Below are positions 38,593 to 52,832 of a DNA stretch of 64,000 bases, piece by piece (positions within the stretch are counted from its first letter, which is position 1; each line of letters opens with the position of its first letter). The stretch spans positions 32,018,501 to 32,082,500 of the forward strand of contig NC_092593.1 of the NCBI RefSeq assembly GCF_047663525.1, read 5' to 3'. Below the pieces are notes generated by a model. That model was not told where the DNA came from. It did no database searches and saw only the letters and a list, made by a program, of their open reading frames with translations. The stretch is from Anas platyrhynchos (Eukaryota > Chordata > Aves > Anseriformes > Anatidae). The position numbers and the translations under genes are program-made.

Positions 38593-41500
38593 AGTGAGGA
38601 GCCCTGTGTGCCTATACCGAGCTTCATGTTGGTGGGGCTGTTACTGCTGAGCAGTTTGGGCTGCAGCTGCTGCCAGACTCCATGTGCAGAAGGAGAACAA
38701 GTGGTTTTGCCCCATCTCCTACCCTGAACAGCACAGCAGGGCGTGCAGCCAAGACCAAGCATTCAAAGCAAGCAAAGCATAAGTCACCAAGCAGCAAGAG
38801 GTTACAAACTAGAAAACAGTCCATTTTAATCACCTTTTTGCTTTGTGCCAATGTATCACCTTTTAGGAGTTTGGTTTTCAAGAACTTTTCCCTCCTGAAT
38901 GTGCTTAGCTTTTACTTTGCAATCTCAGAGTAATAAGGGAGGTAAAAATACATTGAAAATGGGGTTTATCACTACAAAAAGTGGGATAACAGGGAAGCTG
39001 GGGGGGTGTCGCAAGACTCAGGCTCAAGTCTCAATCAAGCAATGCTACCATGAGTGCAAAACAAGGGGCACAACAAAGACATTTATAAGAACACACAGTG
39101 TACTTACATCTCCTTCATCACTGAGACAGGAAAAGGGTACAAACACAGAAGAAAATCCTCTCAAGAACCAGGGGCATGAACAAGAAGTGGTATGTGGGTA
39201 TAGCTATATATATGGGCACGCATCCTGCAGAGAGAGTGATAGCTGTGGCCCCATAGCTGGAAAGAGCTCTGGGGCATGAGAGGCAGCACAGGATGGGGGA
39301 ATGGCAGGGACCGGGGCAGTCAACTTTGTGCCCATGTTTTGGTTCCCAAACCTGCAGAATTTGGTTCTTCCTGACATTCAAAAATCACAAGTCAAATGCT
39401 GCACAGGTTAGGTCAGTGGTTTTACAGAAAAGCACCCCCCAAGTGCAGGATTTCTCACTGATCTGGCTTTTGTTTCCTTTCTGGGTTTTTGGGCCTGTTA
39501 AGTTTTGCTGCACCACGGTTTTCCGTAACCACAAGAGCTACAATTTGGCCTCTCTGAAAACTGACAAACTCACCTGGGGCAACACGGAGACCTGGCTGCT
39601 GCTGATGGTGGTCATGTTAACAGCTTGCTGTTGTAACCAGCCAAGTCATGAGGCCGGGGGCTTGTTAAGGGAGGAGTATTTTGGTTTAAAAGCCCCCTGC
39701 ATCCCACTTAGGAGAGCTCTGATGGTGATGTCAGGCCTCTTATCCACCTGAGGTCCTGAAGCTGCTTGGTGAGTCCTGTTGCATTTGTCCTTTTGGAAAC
39801 GTGGATGTCTGTTCTCTGGCTGCTCCTGGGTGCAGCCAATGCCTGAAGCACACGGGGCTCTAGGTGCTGGGGGTGTCTGTTGGATCACTGCCTGCTTTTG
39901 GGAGGCAGCTTTGGAGATAGCTGAGAGACAGCAGTGCTGCTCTGGGGGCTGCAGGTAGAGCATGGCCCAGGTGTCACCCACCTCCACCTAGGCTTGGGCT
40001 TGGCCTCCTTCACAACAAGGCCTGCCTCCAGCAGTGCGGCCTAAGCCTCATCGTGGGCGTCTGGGAATGGTAAGAGACAATTGTATTCTTTCTTTGTGCC
40101 GGCTTGGGTTAGCACTTGCCCCTCTGGTTCCTGAAGAGGCCTCCAGCCCAGCTTTCCCATCTCCTTGTGCTGTGGAGCCACGCTTTGGCCCACTTACACT
40201 CTGGGTAGCGAAGCCCTGCTGGTGCTCCCAAGGTCATCAGCCTTCTCCATCCCACCCAGGGCTGGTCGCCCTTCTGGGGATTTTACTCAGAGCCTCTGAA
40301 ATTGGTGGGTTCCCACTGTGTGTAGGTCAAAGGGAGCAGCTCCCCACGCCAAAGGTAGGAGCTGGCAGGGTGTCAGCCAACAAACCGGATTTCTGGCCAG
40401 ACAGAGCTTGTGACTGACACAGGACATCATCGTCACTGTGGCAAATAACTCAGCTGAGGTGATATTCCCCAGCCCTGTTCTCTCAGATGCTCTACACGCA
40501 GAGTCTCTGCCCTGAAGAACAGGAGCGCTGTGGGTTTTTGTCCTTGCAGTACCTACAAACACACATACAAACCCATATACATGTACAGCAGCTGTGGGGA
40601 GAGTGGGCGGCCATCTCTTGCATTGCCTGCACAGGGGAGGGACATCCTGTAACAACCCAGGGCCTCTCTTTCTGCCTTCTTCTTTCTTGCTTTCGTACTT
40701 TCTCTTCACCTCCTGCTAATATTGGGGGGCACAGCCAGAGACCTCTGTACCTCCTTGAGGTGTTTTGGCTGGAGTCTTTGAGATTTGATATAGAAAACCT
40801 TGATGGCAGTGAATTTATATTTTCCCCTACCTGAACTTCTGCAAAAAACTTAGTGAGAAAAGAGGCTCAGAAGTATCATCTTCTGTGCTCAGGTACAGAG
40901 ATTAAGGTTTTCCTTGGGAACTGCCTGTCACACAAGGAAGGCCTGCGCTACCGAGGCCAACAGCTGGCAAAGCAGCTGCCTGTGGGGCTCCTCTCTGCTG
41001 CTTTGGGGATGCTCAGGTGCTGCTGGGGCTGTTTCAGGGCACAAAAAATGCTTTGCCAGGGAGCATGAGAAGGAAGGCTGCACAGCGTGGGTGACTACAA
41101 TATTTTTTTTCCCTTTCCCCCTCCCAGCCAAAGCCTTGGCACAACTTCTGGATCTCCTACGTTGCCATCTGATTGCAGCGCTCGCCTTGTGCGGCGCTTG
41201 GCACCCACCAAAGGACTTTTAGGCAGGGTTTTTCACGAGTAACTGTGAAGTCTCCGCTTGGTGAGCTCCTGAATTTGCTCAGAGGATGGTGATAGCCCCA
41301 AAATCTGCTGCAGAATCGAGCCTGGTCTCCTCTCCTGTGGTCAGCCTGAAGCTCAAACAGGTGAGACTGGCTGGGATGGACATGAGGATGTGTAAGAGTT
41401 TTTCCTAAGTGCTAGAGAAGGACTCAGAGAGGGAAGTAAATTAGGATGCTTAATTAACTGACCAAGGTAACAGGTGCAGGGCCAGCTTCAGGCCTGCTGG

Positions 41501-44500
41501 GGGGTTACTGGAGTCAATGAGAAGAGCCAAGTGAGGGTTGGCAGGTGTTACACCTGTGCTCATCCTGCTGAGTCTCCTCTGGGATGGGCAGGCACTGGTT
41601 GTGAGGCACTTGTTATGGGATCCTGCGAGCCTGGGAGAGGCTGGTCATGTTTAACACCCAAATTTCCCCCAAAATGTGGTCCTAGCTGTTAAATAACAGT
41701 GGTAAAGCTATCTTGCACTGTGAGAGGTGATGAGAAGTGTAGTGGTCTGATGTGTGTCAGGGCTGAAGCCTGAGGAGCATGCAATCCCAATGCCTCCAGA
41801 GCATTTGGATCAGGGGAGCTGCTCCTCCTGGCCAGGCTTCCTGCAGCAGGCAGGGCCTGCTCCTGCCCCATGCTGTGGGCAGTGGAGGGGACACTGTTTT
41901 TATCCAGGTGCCTTCGGAAGAAACGCTGCCAGGCCTGGGCTCCGCCGAGCCCCCCCTGTGGGCAGACCGTAGGTGAAAAACAAGCGGGTTTGTTCTGCGC
42001 TGAATGTGCCCACGTCTTGTCACACAAATGTGCAGCGTGCGTGAAAACAAAAAACAAGCTACAGATGGACACGGGCAACCTGTCGCTAAGCACAAGCCTC
42101 TAGATTCAAAATAAACAGAAAGCAGCAGCTAGCATCTTCTGAATGGTAGCTACAGGACTTCAGTCGTGGATATTGCAATGTCCTGATAGTTGTCTTCAAC
42201 CTGGGCTTGAGTAGAAGAGCAAGCATTGCCAAGGCTTTCTCAGCCCAGGAGATAAGGGCAGCTTATTTTACCCTTCTCACAGGTATTTTGTCTTCAGCTG
42301 AGGTTGGAGGTGTCTGCAAGGAGGGCAAGCACCAAATGACTTTCTCCCCATGGCTCTCAGCACACCCAACCCTCCCATGCCCACATCTGCCCAGCCCCAG
42401 GCAGAAATCAATGGCTGAGCACTGGAGGTGGACCTTTTGTTGGTCCAAAGGCTGTGGTGGAGTTCCTAAGAAGGGTGTTGAGCTCTGAGTAATTAATTGC
42501 ATTGCCCATGTCTGTGTGTGCCCAGAGTAATTAATGGGAGTGAAACACATGTATTTCCAGTCTTACACACTGTGGTTAAGATAGAAATTAAGATGATGGA
42601 CAAATTGAATTATTTCTTTATTATGACGGCGCAGGGACATCTCTACAGCTCGGTAATTAATTTTAATTGTGTGTACGAGTGACTCCTATCAGGGTTTCAA
42701 GTGAGATGCTGCATCTGCATCCCACAAGGAGGAACATGACTGTTGGTGTACAGTGAAGTAAAAAAGTGAAGTTGTGGTGACCTATTTTACTTTAGTACTT
42801 TGTCTGAAGATTTCTGAGCTGATGGAAACAGTGAAGCTCCTGCTGTGCCCACGGGTGGGATCTGGGGCCTCCACAACTCGATCCAGAGCCCAATAGGTTG
42901 TCCACAAAAAAAAAAAAAGTAGACAAAAAAGTAGAAAATGCATTTAATGCTCTGACCCCACAGGTTATTTTCTCCACGGCCACAATGTGCAGCAGCCATC
43001 CAGAAGGAGATGTGGGGACCTGATGGATTCATTCCTTACCTGGTCTCTGTTCCTCTTTGTGTTACAGAGACTCCAAATCTCTCAAGTATCTCAAATATCT
43101 CAAATCTCTCAAATAAAAGGAGTTTCTCAAGTGCTTTAACATGCTTGTGGAGAGCAAGTTGGAGCGTGCAGAGGAGAGGCCTTAGAAGGTCCATCTATTG
43201 TGTTGGTCTCTTAAAAAAAATGTGGAAAAAGTCAGAAGCAGATTGGAAGCTCCACCTGACACTGCAAGACGCTCCTGGTCCCTGAGGTGTCACCCAGAGA
43301 TGCTCCAACACGTTTTTAGGACAAAAGCATCCATGGGTGAGTGCTGCTGGTGGCGGTGATGCATGTGAGTGCCACTGGGCCACCCCTGGGCTAGGGACAG
43401 AGCTGGGTACCACTGGAAAGGGAAACATGGGGCAGAGAAGGGCAGGTCCTGCACTCATCTGCCTTTGCTGTGAAGCAGGTGTAATCCTCCTGTGTGGCAC
43501 CAAATGGCTTGTCTGGCAGTGTTTTAATGTAAACTATTTTTAAAAGGACGAGGTGTTGAAGCACAAAGCACAGTTATGAAGTATAACCTTTACCGCTGCA
43601 CAGAAAATATTTACCCTGTTTTCGTTTGCTGATGAAAGACCATCTAGTGGTATAAGGAAAAAAAAACAAAAAACTGTGCTGCGTTTTAATTGCAGCCTGG
43701 CTTTTGATCAGATGTGTGTGGGGTGGGGGGGGGAAGAGAGAAATGTGGCTTTGTGTGTTCTGCGTTGCGTTCTTATGCAGCAAGCCCTAAACCACAAAAG
43801 CTCCTCGGGGAAGGTTCATTATCGCATTAAGCACCAGGTAGGGAGGGGATGCCTGCCTGGCAGCAGCAGGCGAGCTGCTCTGCCTTTCACTTTGTTTAGG
43901 TTTGTCCCCTTCCCTTCAGGGTGTGTAGGATAAAAAAAAAAAATCTCAAGATGCAATTGCATGAAAAAAAAAAAGCGAACTCGTGAAGAGGTTGGCAGCA
44001 GCTCCACGTGGAGCTTCTTGTGTCCCCCGAGGGCTGATCCCTGCCACCTTGGGCCAGAGGGTCCCTCACTGGAGCAAGAAAGCTGGGGTTTTGGGGGACT
44101 GCTGGCAACAGGTAGCATTGGAGTGGATGGCATGGGATGCTTGCTGATGAATATCCTGGCAATCATTTTTTTTAATAACAGCAGAAGTGTAGGCCATCTT
44201 CTAAAAGGGATAATCTTTAAAAAAGCATAAACTATTACGGAACCTTTATTCTGCTTAGTTCACCTGGTTTTAGAAATAAAATTCCTTGCATGATCCCTGC
44301 GTGGATGGTGCTTTTGGTTTTAAAAATCCCGTTCTTCATGCAAGGGAATTCCATGGCTTGAAGACTGACTGCTTCCCCAATTTGTGGCTTTAAAAAAAAA
44401 AAAAAAAGGCAAGATGCATCACTTGCGCGTTACATTTTATTGATGTTACTGTAAAATACATATTTGCTTGCATTCCTAATTGGGGAAGCACAGATGGCAG

Positions 44501-47500
44501 TGGCTTCTGTTGGAGCGATATGCTCTTTAAAATATCTGCTAACATTACAACAGCGTATAGTCATTAAAATGACTGTCTGCGCACCCGTACGCGGCAGGAG
44601 TTTGGTGCTGGGGAAAACAAGTTTCTCTCTATTTTAGGGAGGGAGGCCTGGATTAACCCTTGCGTGTGCCCATGCCTGGCACACGGGGATAGCCCGGCAA
44701 GGCTCTGAGCAAAAGGAAAGGAAGAGCAAGGTGGCATCGGCTGCAGGTAGCTCCTCTCCTTCCGAAGGCGCTTCTTTCTTGTTCCCTCTTCCCATCCAAA
44801 CCAAGCTGTCGCGAGCAACTGCAGAGCAAGTGAGCAGCATTTTGCAGAGTGCCTGCAATGTGTTGGCAGCAAGCAGCCAGAGCGTGCGCGGAGCTTTTGG
44901 GAGTGAGCGGCTCTGCCAAGGAAGCTGCTGCAGTTGGGTGTCCCGTGCTCCGCGATACGTTCCTGTCCCAAAAAGCCTGCTGCTGGACTCAAGAGGGTCT
45001 CCTGCTCTCTCTGCTGCCCTTGGCCAGAGTGTGATGGTGCTATAGGGTGGTGTTCAATGGCTATAGGGTCGCTATATGAGTCTAACGACTTGCCTTCCAT
45101 CAAGTTGTAGCAGGCCAGGAATGCCCTAGGTGTAAATTCATCCTATAGCTTCCCATTGAAATGGGATTTATGAGCCAGGTGGGTTTTCCCCCCTCTATCT
45201 AGGGGTCAGATACAGTGGAAGGGTTTGGAGGGCTGGAAAAAACAGGTGTAGTGAACTTTAGGAGGGGCTTCCCCGATGGCAGAGCTCCTGAATGCTTGCT
45301 TTTGGAGGGGGAAAAACTTCCACTGGGACATGGGGCTTTATGCAGTCTGCGAGGGGGTTTCAGCCCTGCGCCCCCCGGGGCTGCTCCGTCTTTGAAGTCA
45401 ATAGGAAAATTATCCCTGACTTTGATACGCTTTGGATTGGGCCTTTCAAGTCATGTGAAAGACACCTGCGTTATTAAACCAGCAGCAGCAGAGCGCTCTG
45501 TCAGTTACGTCGGCTTTTATTTTTTAATGGCAGTGGTAGGTTTAGCCTTGGGCACTATCTGCGGCTCATAAATAACCCATGTCGAGTGTAACACACCTAC
45601 TGGAGAGCCACAGAAGACAGAGGACTGGGCTGTTTATCTCCCTGCATTTTTCAGTAACGAGCCACTCGTACCTTAGGAGGGGTAGATGTCCTCTAGCGTT
45701 CATTAATAAAGCATCCTTAAACAGCCAGCCTTCTCCTTGATCGTGCAGGGCTAATGCGATAAATATCTTCTTTCCACACTCTCCTGACAACTGAAAGACA
45801 GGAATGCAGTCTAGCTTACACCAGCGGTCGTGGGAGAATACAGCAGGTCTCGCAGCACAGCACAGCCAGGGCTCCGTTCCCTTTGGGAAGCGGGGGACAC
45901 GGGCATGAGATGGCTTGGTTTTAAGCTGTTTAACCCCTTAAAATGGAAGAAAAAAAAAAAAAAAGAGGTCAGCCATGAAAGGGAATTTAATAAGTGCATC
46001 TCATCCATAAATATTTGCTTCTGGTCCCCAGTGGCTGATTCCTCTAGTTTCTCTCTTAAAAGAGGAATACCCAGGGGATGCTTGGTATAAAACCACCCCA
46101 TTTCCACAGCTTGTTAACCACCTGGTGCCAGGAGCATCTCGCTCTCTGGAGCAGGGAGTGGGGCTGGAAGGAACCAGGGCTGTGGAGCAGCCCCGTAACC
46201 ACGTCCCCATGGCTGTGGGTGCATTCCTGGGCTGGCAGCTGGGGGTTAGCACAGCAATTTGAGCATCCAGGATGACTTGAACTTTAGGAAATGATGCATT
46301 CCTAGCAGTGTCCTTCTCCTACAGCTTATTTTCCTCTCCCTTCTATAACCCATCGCTCTGCTGCTTGTCTTCCCCTGCTCGGTGACCCCCAGGGCTCCCT
46401 TCCAACCTCACCCCCTTGGACTCCCCAAACCAAAGCATCCCTAAAACAGAGCTGGGGCATCCAACCCATGCTTTTCTCAGGGCCTGCTCTGCACTGGGGC
46501 TATCAGTGGCCAAGTGTTGGAGCTTCTCAGCAGCAGCCTGAGCCAAAAGGCATTCAAGTCATCGCTGAAGATTTGGGGTTTTGCTTCGCTAACCGCAAAT
46601 GCAACTGGAAACAGCCCGGTAGGATACAGTTGCAGCGTGAGCTGGCAGGTGTTAAATAGCACACTCGGGGCTTCAGCATCCTCCGGCTCGGCAGCTTTGA
46701 GGTGGTTTCTGACTAATAGGCTCCAGCTTCGTTTTTAGCTCTGAGGAGCCGTGGCTGATGCTTGCTGAGCCCCCCGCCCCCAGGGCTCGAGCTGCAACAG
46801 GTTAAAGCCCAGGAGGTCCCACAAAGCTGCTTCTCAAACAGACCTGTCCAAGGACGGTCTCAAAACACCTTCCCACTCTCTTGCATGTGGGCAGAAAGCC
46901 CCAAATCCTGATAGTGGCAGCTCTGTGATAATGCCTCTTTCAAGCTTTCCATCAGTGCTTTCCATCCCAGCTATCAAACAAGAATTTAATGCCCAAGGTG
47001 TGGTGGGGACGTGAGCACGGGGGCCATCAGCAGCAGGGGCGCTCCTGCCTTCCCGTTAAACCTCTCCTGCAAAAGAGGGGATGAACAGGGAGCTCCTGGC
47101 CTTGCCAGGTCTCATTTCTTCTCAGATAGCAGAAAGGAAACAGGCTCTGAACTGGGGCAGGTGGGGAGAGGAGAGGCCCCCAGGTGGGTGCCCACCCCCC
47201 AGCACATCTGGAGCCCACAGCTGGCGAGCGGGGCCCTGCCTTCAAAGGAGCGCACAGCGGCGGTTTTGGGGGAGAAAGGGGGAAACTGAAGGAAGCACAA
47301 GAAATGCAAGGGGGTGACAGGTCTCGCCCGTAGGCCTCGGGGACGTCTCCCTTGGCCCTGCTGCTTCTCCTTCCCTCTGCAGTGAAATCAGGCTCTTAAA
47401 ACGCCGTGGGTGGGGAAGAGGCAAGAATTTCACAGGGGCTGTCAGTGCCGAGCTTTAGCGTTGGTGTATTTTTTTCTTTCTTAGAGAACTCAACACTGAA

Positions 47501-48000
47501 AACAGTTTTTATTATTAAAATGTCCCTTCTTGTACACCTGGTAGGAAGGAGGAAGAGAGGTGTTTGCTTTTTTTTTTCTTACCTGCAGAAGGTAAAGGAA
47601 TTAAAACATCTCTGCAGATCCTAAAAACCTTCTTACTTCTGCATTCACTCAGAAGCCAAGGCTGAGCAGAGTATAATTTTAAAGCCTTTACTCTGCGCCT
47701 TTGAAACAAACACTCTCTTCCTTCTGATAAATGATTAAAGTACCGGCAATTTATTTTTTAAAGGAAAAGATCACAGGAATTGCAGAGCTCGGCACCCAGG
47801 CTCGGGTATAAATTGGTCCTCGCTGAGGTTACGCTGCTGTACTTTAATAGCTGGGTACTTCCCACTGTAGTAACACAGGAAACGAAAAAAGTGCTGCCCT
47901 GAAATAATATATGCAGTGACAATGAAATTGTAGCTTTCGTAAAGTTTTCTTGATGTGCTTGATGCAGCCAATTTCCAGCATCGTGACATTTCGTGACACC
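38593..48000. other. GC-richer intergenic region
   Basis: About 9.4 kb with many overlapping ORFs (longest 44564-45103, minus strand, 179 codons) that have no recognised domain and look like a by-product of base composition. Some AT-rich islands (42580-42690, 44440-44580, 47700-47800) stand out from the GC-rich background. They might be conserved non-coding elements, but this is only an impression. No exon or transposon is supported. Confidence 0.62.
43074..43113. repeat. Imperfect ATCTCAAAT-type tandem repeat
   Basis: Four to five degenerate copies of a 9-10 bp unit with the core ATCTCAAAT or ATCTCTCAA. Confidence 0.8.
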
Positions 48001-49610
48001 GGTGTCAGCTACGGCGGGTTTGGTTGCTGGGGATTTTTGTGTGTGTGTGCTTTGGCTTTTAAAAAAGACATTACAACAAATGTTATGGACAAACTTGAAG
48101 GTGTAAGATTTTATTCTTCCTCTGCCACCACAGATAATGAAGTTTTATCAACTCCCTTTTATAATAGTAATCTCAAGCAGTATCCTGTAATAGGATCGTA
48201 AACATTTAATGAAACTCGATGCTATAAGGAAAAAAAAAGCGCAGGAGAGGTTTATGGGTGGGCGAGTGGATCGGAGAACAAAAGGAAATCAAAGCAGCTC
48301 AGGGGTCGCCAGTCCAGAGGTGATGTCCCATGCTTTGTTACGAAGGGGATTTGGTGCAGGGAGCACCTCATCTTCAGGATGAATCTTCCCTTAGTGGGGA
48401 TTTTCCCTTCCAGGAGTTGCTCATGGGGCATTGGGTGATTTGCTCTCCCTTCCCACCCCACCACGAGTCTTCCCAGGTCCTGGGAATGGAAAGGGGCCAC
48501 ATCCATACATCATCCACCCCTCACCTGTACACCATCCGTCCCTCACCCACATGTAGCCCTGGCACCCTTGCTTAAAGCCCCTGGTGTTCATGGGTTTGAG
48601 CTGCTATGTATCCAGAGCATTGTGCCTCATCTTTATGATTTTATTTATTTATTTATTTTTGCTACAGTTTGAACACTTTCTGGCTTGTTCTGCGGGGCCT
48701 TTTAATGTACTGTTTCATCGCTTACTTAAAAAGAAGGGGATGTTAATTGCTCTGACACCACGAGAAGCATAAATGCTGCCTAACTGACGTTCACCGGTGC
48801 ATTTCAAAGAGCAGATGTATATTATTATAGCGTGGCAGTTACATTAAGCCTGTGCAGTAACAATAGGAAAAACTGATAATAAACATCAAAATCGTCTGCC
48901 TTTCACCACAGAAGAAGAAAGCTGAAGGGTAATGGAAAGTTTTGGCTTCTGTTGTGCAAGCTACCCCTCTCTTTCCTGCTGTAGAAGCCTTTTGAAGGGG
49001 GCAGATTTCCGACTGGAGGAGGCAGCAAGCAGCCCCCAGGCCCCTGATTCTGTTCTGCGAGAGGCTCTTGTTTTAGCAGGGGCACTCGTGAGGATGGTGA
49101 AGAGCTCAGGAAGGACGGGGATGGGGACATCTGATGCCCTGCACGTGCCTGCAGACCACATGCAAGCACGTGTAACTGCAGCGTGTGGCTGTCTGCTCTT
49201 GCACCTTCCAAAATGCACACCAAAAATTATCTGCCATAAGCTCATGGTAGCCAGCATGTTGTAAATCTGCAACACCCCCACATTTGTGACACTGCCCTTG
49301 GTTTCATTCCTTAAACACAAGGGCAAGAAATCCATGAATGTTGAGTGCTGTTAACTCTGAACAAAGAACTTGGCCAGAATAAGGCAAATAATGTTATTCC
49401 TTAATTATCCTGCATCTGTTTTCCTTCCCCAGAACCTTTGCTGGGGACTTCTTTCTGTCCTCTGCTGTCTGGTGCCTTGCCTGCAGCTATAGACTAAAAG
49501 CAAGAACAAAGATAAAAACTAGACAAAAAAAAAATCCATCCTTTTTTAACAGAAAACTTGAATTTCAACTAAAAAATATGGACAGTGAAATAATTTCCCC
49601 TCAGCATGAT

Positions 49611-49652
<42 letters not shown>

Positions 49653-50769
49653 TTAAGAGAACAGAAGATCCCAAATCCAGAAATATATTTCCAAAAGTAG
49701 AAAAGTTAAGTTTGGGATAGATATTTCTTCAAGTTTGACTGGTAGAAACCAAAATGGGGGGAGAAAAAGGTGGTGGTTGTTTTTTTTTGATGGCGAGCAG
49801 TCCATCACATTGCATGTTTTTCTCTCTGTTGCAGTAAATTGTAAAGGATGTGTCTTCAGGCACTATAAGCTTGTGTGATTAGATTTTTATTTTCCACATT
49901 TCTCCTATTCTGAACTAACAGTATCAGTAAATGTATAGTAGTTAGTACAAACTTCCACCTTTCCCCTATATTTTCAGTCTTTGTACACGTGGCATAGGTT
50001 GCGGCCCAAAAGGAATAATATGACACTGAGAGCAACGTGATAGAAATTTGATTTCATCTCCACAGCTGTCATTTTAGCTAAACCATAGGTGGGCTTATTT
50101 TCTTTTTCCTCTGCTTTGTTTTAGTGAAAATGGGGAACATCGTTGTGAAAAGGGAAGCTTCAAAAATAACGTGTGATCTGGAAGCGTGAGAGCATAAATT
50201 ATCGGAGCCAACTTTTGAAATCTACATTTGCAAGTGTTACAATCAGACACGTTTTAGAAAGTAAACTGTAGTAGTTTTAAGATAAATGGCTCCCCAGAGG
50301 AAAGCAATAAATAGTACAGCCACACGCTTGCTATGCCTCAGCTGTGTATTTCCATTATTTATGAAAAGGTAGAAAGCAAGCTACAATTTCACAAAGCCCT
50401 TTGATCAGTGTATTTTTCAAATACCTTTAAAAATAAAATAATTAAAAAAATGAGAAGTCATTGAAAGACTGGAAATTGTCTATGGATTTTAAATATGCAT
50501 GAAGGGCAAAAAAAATTGGGATGAGTAGACAACTTCCCTTGAAACCACTCTTTGATGTCAGTGATAGTGCAAAAATGATTCAACCACTGGAAATCAACTC
50601 CTTTTCTGTATCTTATGCTGCCTCTGATATCTCTTGCTTCTTGTATATATAGACTGTCATGTCTTTGAACCTGGTTGTTCTCTGATGGCCACGGGAGTGC
50701 TCTGAGGGCCATGGGGGACTCAAAATATAAGGCACTGTTAGTACTAATGTGGAATTAGTAATGGGGGAA
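48001..50769. other. Intergenic sequence with a T33 tract
   Basis: No exon is supported. A smooth AT-rich stretch at 48690-48900 is a candidate conserved non-coding element. A TTTA microsatellite lies at about 48640-48660 and a long T tract at 49613-49645. Confidence 0.62.
49613..49645. repeat. Poly(T) tract, 33 nt
   Basis: Uninterrupted T run. It could be the poly(A) tail of a minus-strand retroposition whose body is no longer recognisable, or simple slippage. Confidence 0.95.
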
Positions 50770-50850
50770 TTTAGGTTGGAAGGCATGCTTCTGGAGCTCA
50801 TCTAATCCATCCTCCTGATCAAGACAGGGCCAGCTGTAAATGGAGTTATT
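50770..50850 (-). mobile_element. CR1 LINE fragment, reverse orientation
   Basis: AGGTTGGAAGGCATGCTTCT, then GGAGCTCATCTAATCCATCC, then GACAGGGCCAGCT resembles the reverse complement of the CR1 3' region (usual form GGTTGGAAGGGACC..CTGGAGATCATCTAGTCCAACC..CAGGGCCA). It is more diverged than the copy at 38.5 kb, lacks the short terminal repeats and may extend to about 50890. Confidence 0.78.
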
Positions 50851-52789
50851 GGTTTACGCACTTTGTTGGACTGGGACCTGAACCTAAAAATTGAAAGGAA
50901 AAGGTCTATATGTTTCACTCAGCTGACAGGAAAGCTGAAAGACCAGGAAAAAATATATATTAATACTTCTTACTAATAGTTATCAAAGTAAAACACAAGC
51001 AGGTGTCTCACGACAGAAATGTAGCTGGTGAAATCATGGAAATACTGGTTGTGCCTCTATAAACAAGTTTGTGCTGAAAGTACCATTAAAAATGGCTCTT
51101 GGGATTTCCTCCAAGAATTCACATCGCTTATAAGAAGTGCCTGGATTGTGCCTCTAGTCTGGATGTCTGGGTTTCTGTGCATGTTTTGAGGTATTTTGTT
51201 GAAGGTATGGGACGTCAGAAGGCTGTTAGCTCTTGATGTTTTTCAGGGTTTCCAAGTCTTGAAGTTCCTCTTGTTTCATATCCAACCCTGAGCCAACATG
51301 TAAACATATATAAACATACAGCAAAGTACAGAGAAGGTGATTAGGCTTCACCCCGCAGCATAAACTCCACCGTACTGCTTCCACCCGTGTGTGTGATCCC
51401 AGTGAAATATATTCAGAGGTGACTTTGAAGCTCTCCACGTTTTCCCTCTCTGACAGATTTCTCAGAACCCAAACCTTCAGAAGTGTCGGGGTGAATTTGC
51501 AAAGGGCTCCCGTTTCAGAAGTGTCCTCAAATCGGTTGTTGCTATGTAGGAAAGATGATGGTTTCTGTTGCTGCCGATGTATTGCTTGGTACTAACATGA
51601 GAAGGTGGAAGGATGGGTAGGTAGTAAGATGCTAACCTCTCTGGTTACGGCTGAGTGAAGAAGTCTCATCAGGATGTGGCAGAGGGGATGTGATGCACGG
51701 TTTTAAAAAGCCAAACATAATAAGATCAAGGTGGTACATTAGCATTATATCCTTAGTATTATGGGCTTGGGAATTGGCAAATTTGCAAGCAGGTAACCTA
51801 TTTGTGTGCCCTTGCACTGAGAGCTAGAGAACATAATCCTTCTCTGCAGACCTCGAGTAAGCAAATAAGAGGGTGAAGGGGTGGGTACCTTTTCAGCAAT
51901 TGCATTGAAAAGTGAAATTTGGAAGTTAAACAACCTGAGGTTCCTCTACATGAACCACCTCTGTGAAGTGGTGACATCTGGGCATCGAAGGGCTCCGTGT
52001 TCTCCAAGTAACCACCAGGTCCTCCGACCACAGGGCTGCGTGTTTTAGTCAGGGAGAAACTGTAATTTAGGCAAGCCAAAACAAAGTGAGCTGTGATAAG
52101 GAACGATGCCGTTGGATGCCCCTGGCACATCAGTGCTTGGACGTGGCTGTCCCTCCAGCTCCTTTCAGCTCCTTTGCTCCCAAAGGCTTCAGCAGACCGA
52201 GCATCCCTGCATGCTGACAAGTAACGCCGTGTAGCCATGACCCACTCAAAGCAGTTGGACTCAGAAAATCAAGGTGAGATCTTCTCCCTTAGAGTGTTTA
52301 TGCTGACCACATGGCAATGGGTGACCCTAAAACCTTTGGTTGGTTCCCTCTGATGTTGCCCTGGCCATGGGTGAGAACAAGTTGAGGCTGAAGTGGATGT
52401 AAATAGCATTGTACAAAATGCAGAGCAACACCGTGGCCTCTGTTCTTCTTAGAGAGGCTGCTGCCACGTGTTGACTTCAAATTATTAATTAACCAGCTAT
52501 CAAACATCACTGAATAATCTTGTAACCTCATCTGCTTCCTTTAAAATAACGCAAAGCAAGGTGACGCTTTGCTCACCTGGAGAAGTTAAAATCAAAAATG
52601 TACACCGAAGTGAGAGCACTAGTCTCTGTTGGAAGTCCCCAAATACAATTATTTAAAACACGAGCGGAGCTCGTGTATCCTTGAAAACCCTTGTGAGAAA
52701 AGCTAAACGGGTGAGTGTTCTGAAAAGGCGAGCACAGTTTACCCCAGTTTCCTTTTTCCCTTGAGGCAGAGCCAGCTTAGTGGCACAGG

Positions 52790-52827
<38 letters not shown>
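52790..52827. repeat. Poly(A) tract, 38 nt
   Basis: The longest homopolymer in the window, uninterrupted. No target-site duplication or retroposed body was recognised. Confidence 0.95.

Positions 52828-52832
<5 letters not shown>

Noticed and set aside
41400..41480. Possible MIR-like phrase (GGACTCAGAGAGGGAAGTAA ... CCAAGGTAACAG)
   Set aside because: Partial match only, with no tail or head. Not reported as an element.
44564..45103. Minus-strand ORF of 179 codons
   Set aside because: Three other overlapping frames are also open here. The sequence is rich in S, L and R with no domain and no splice or promoter context.
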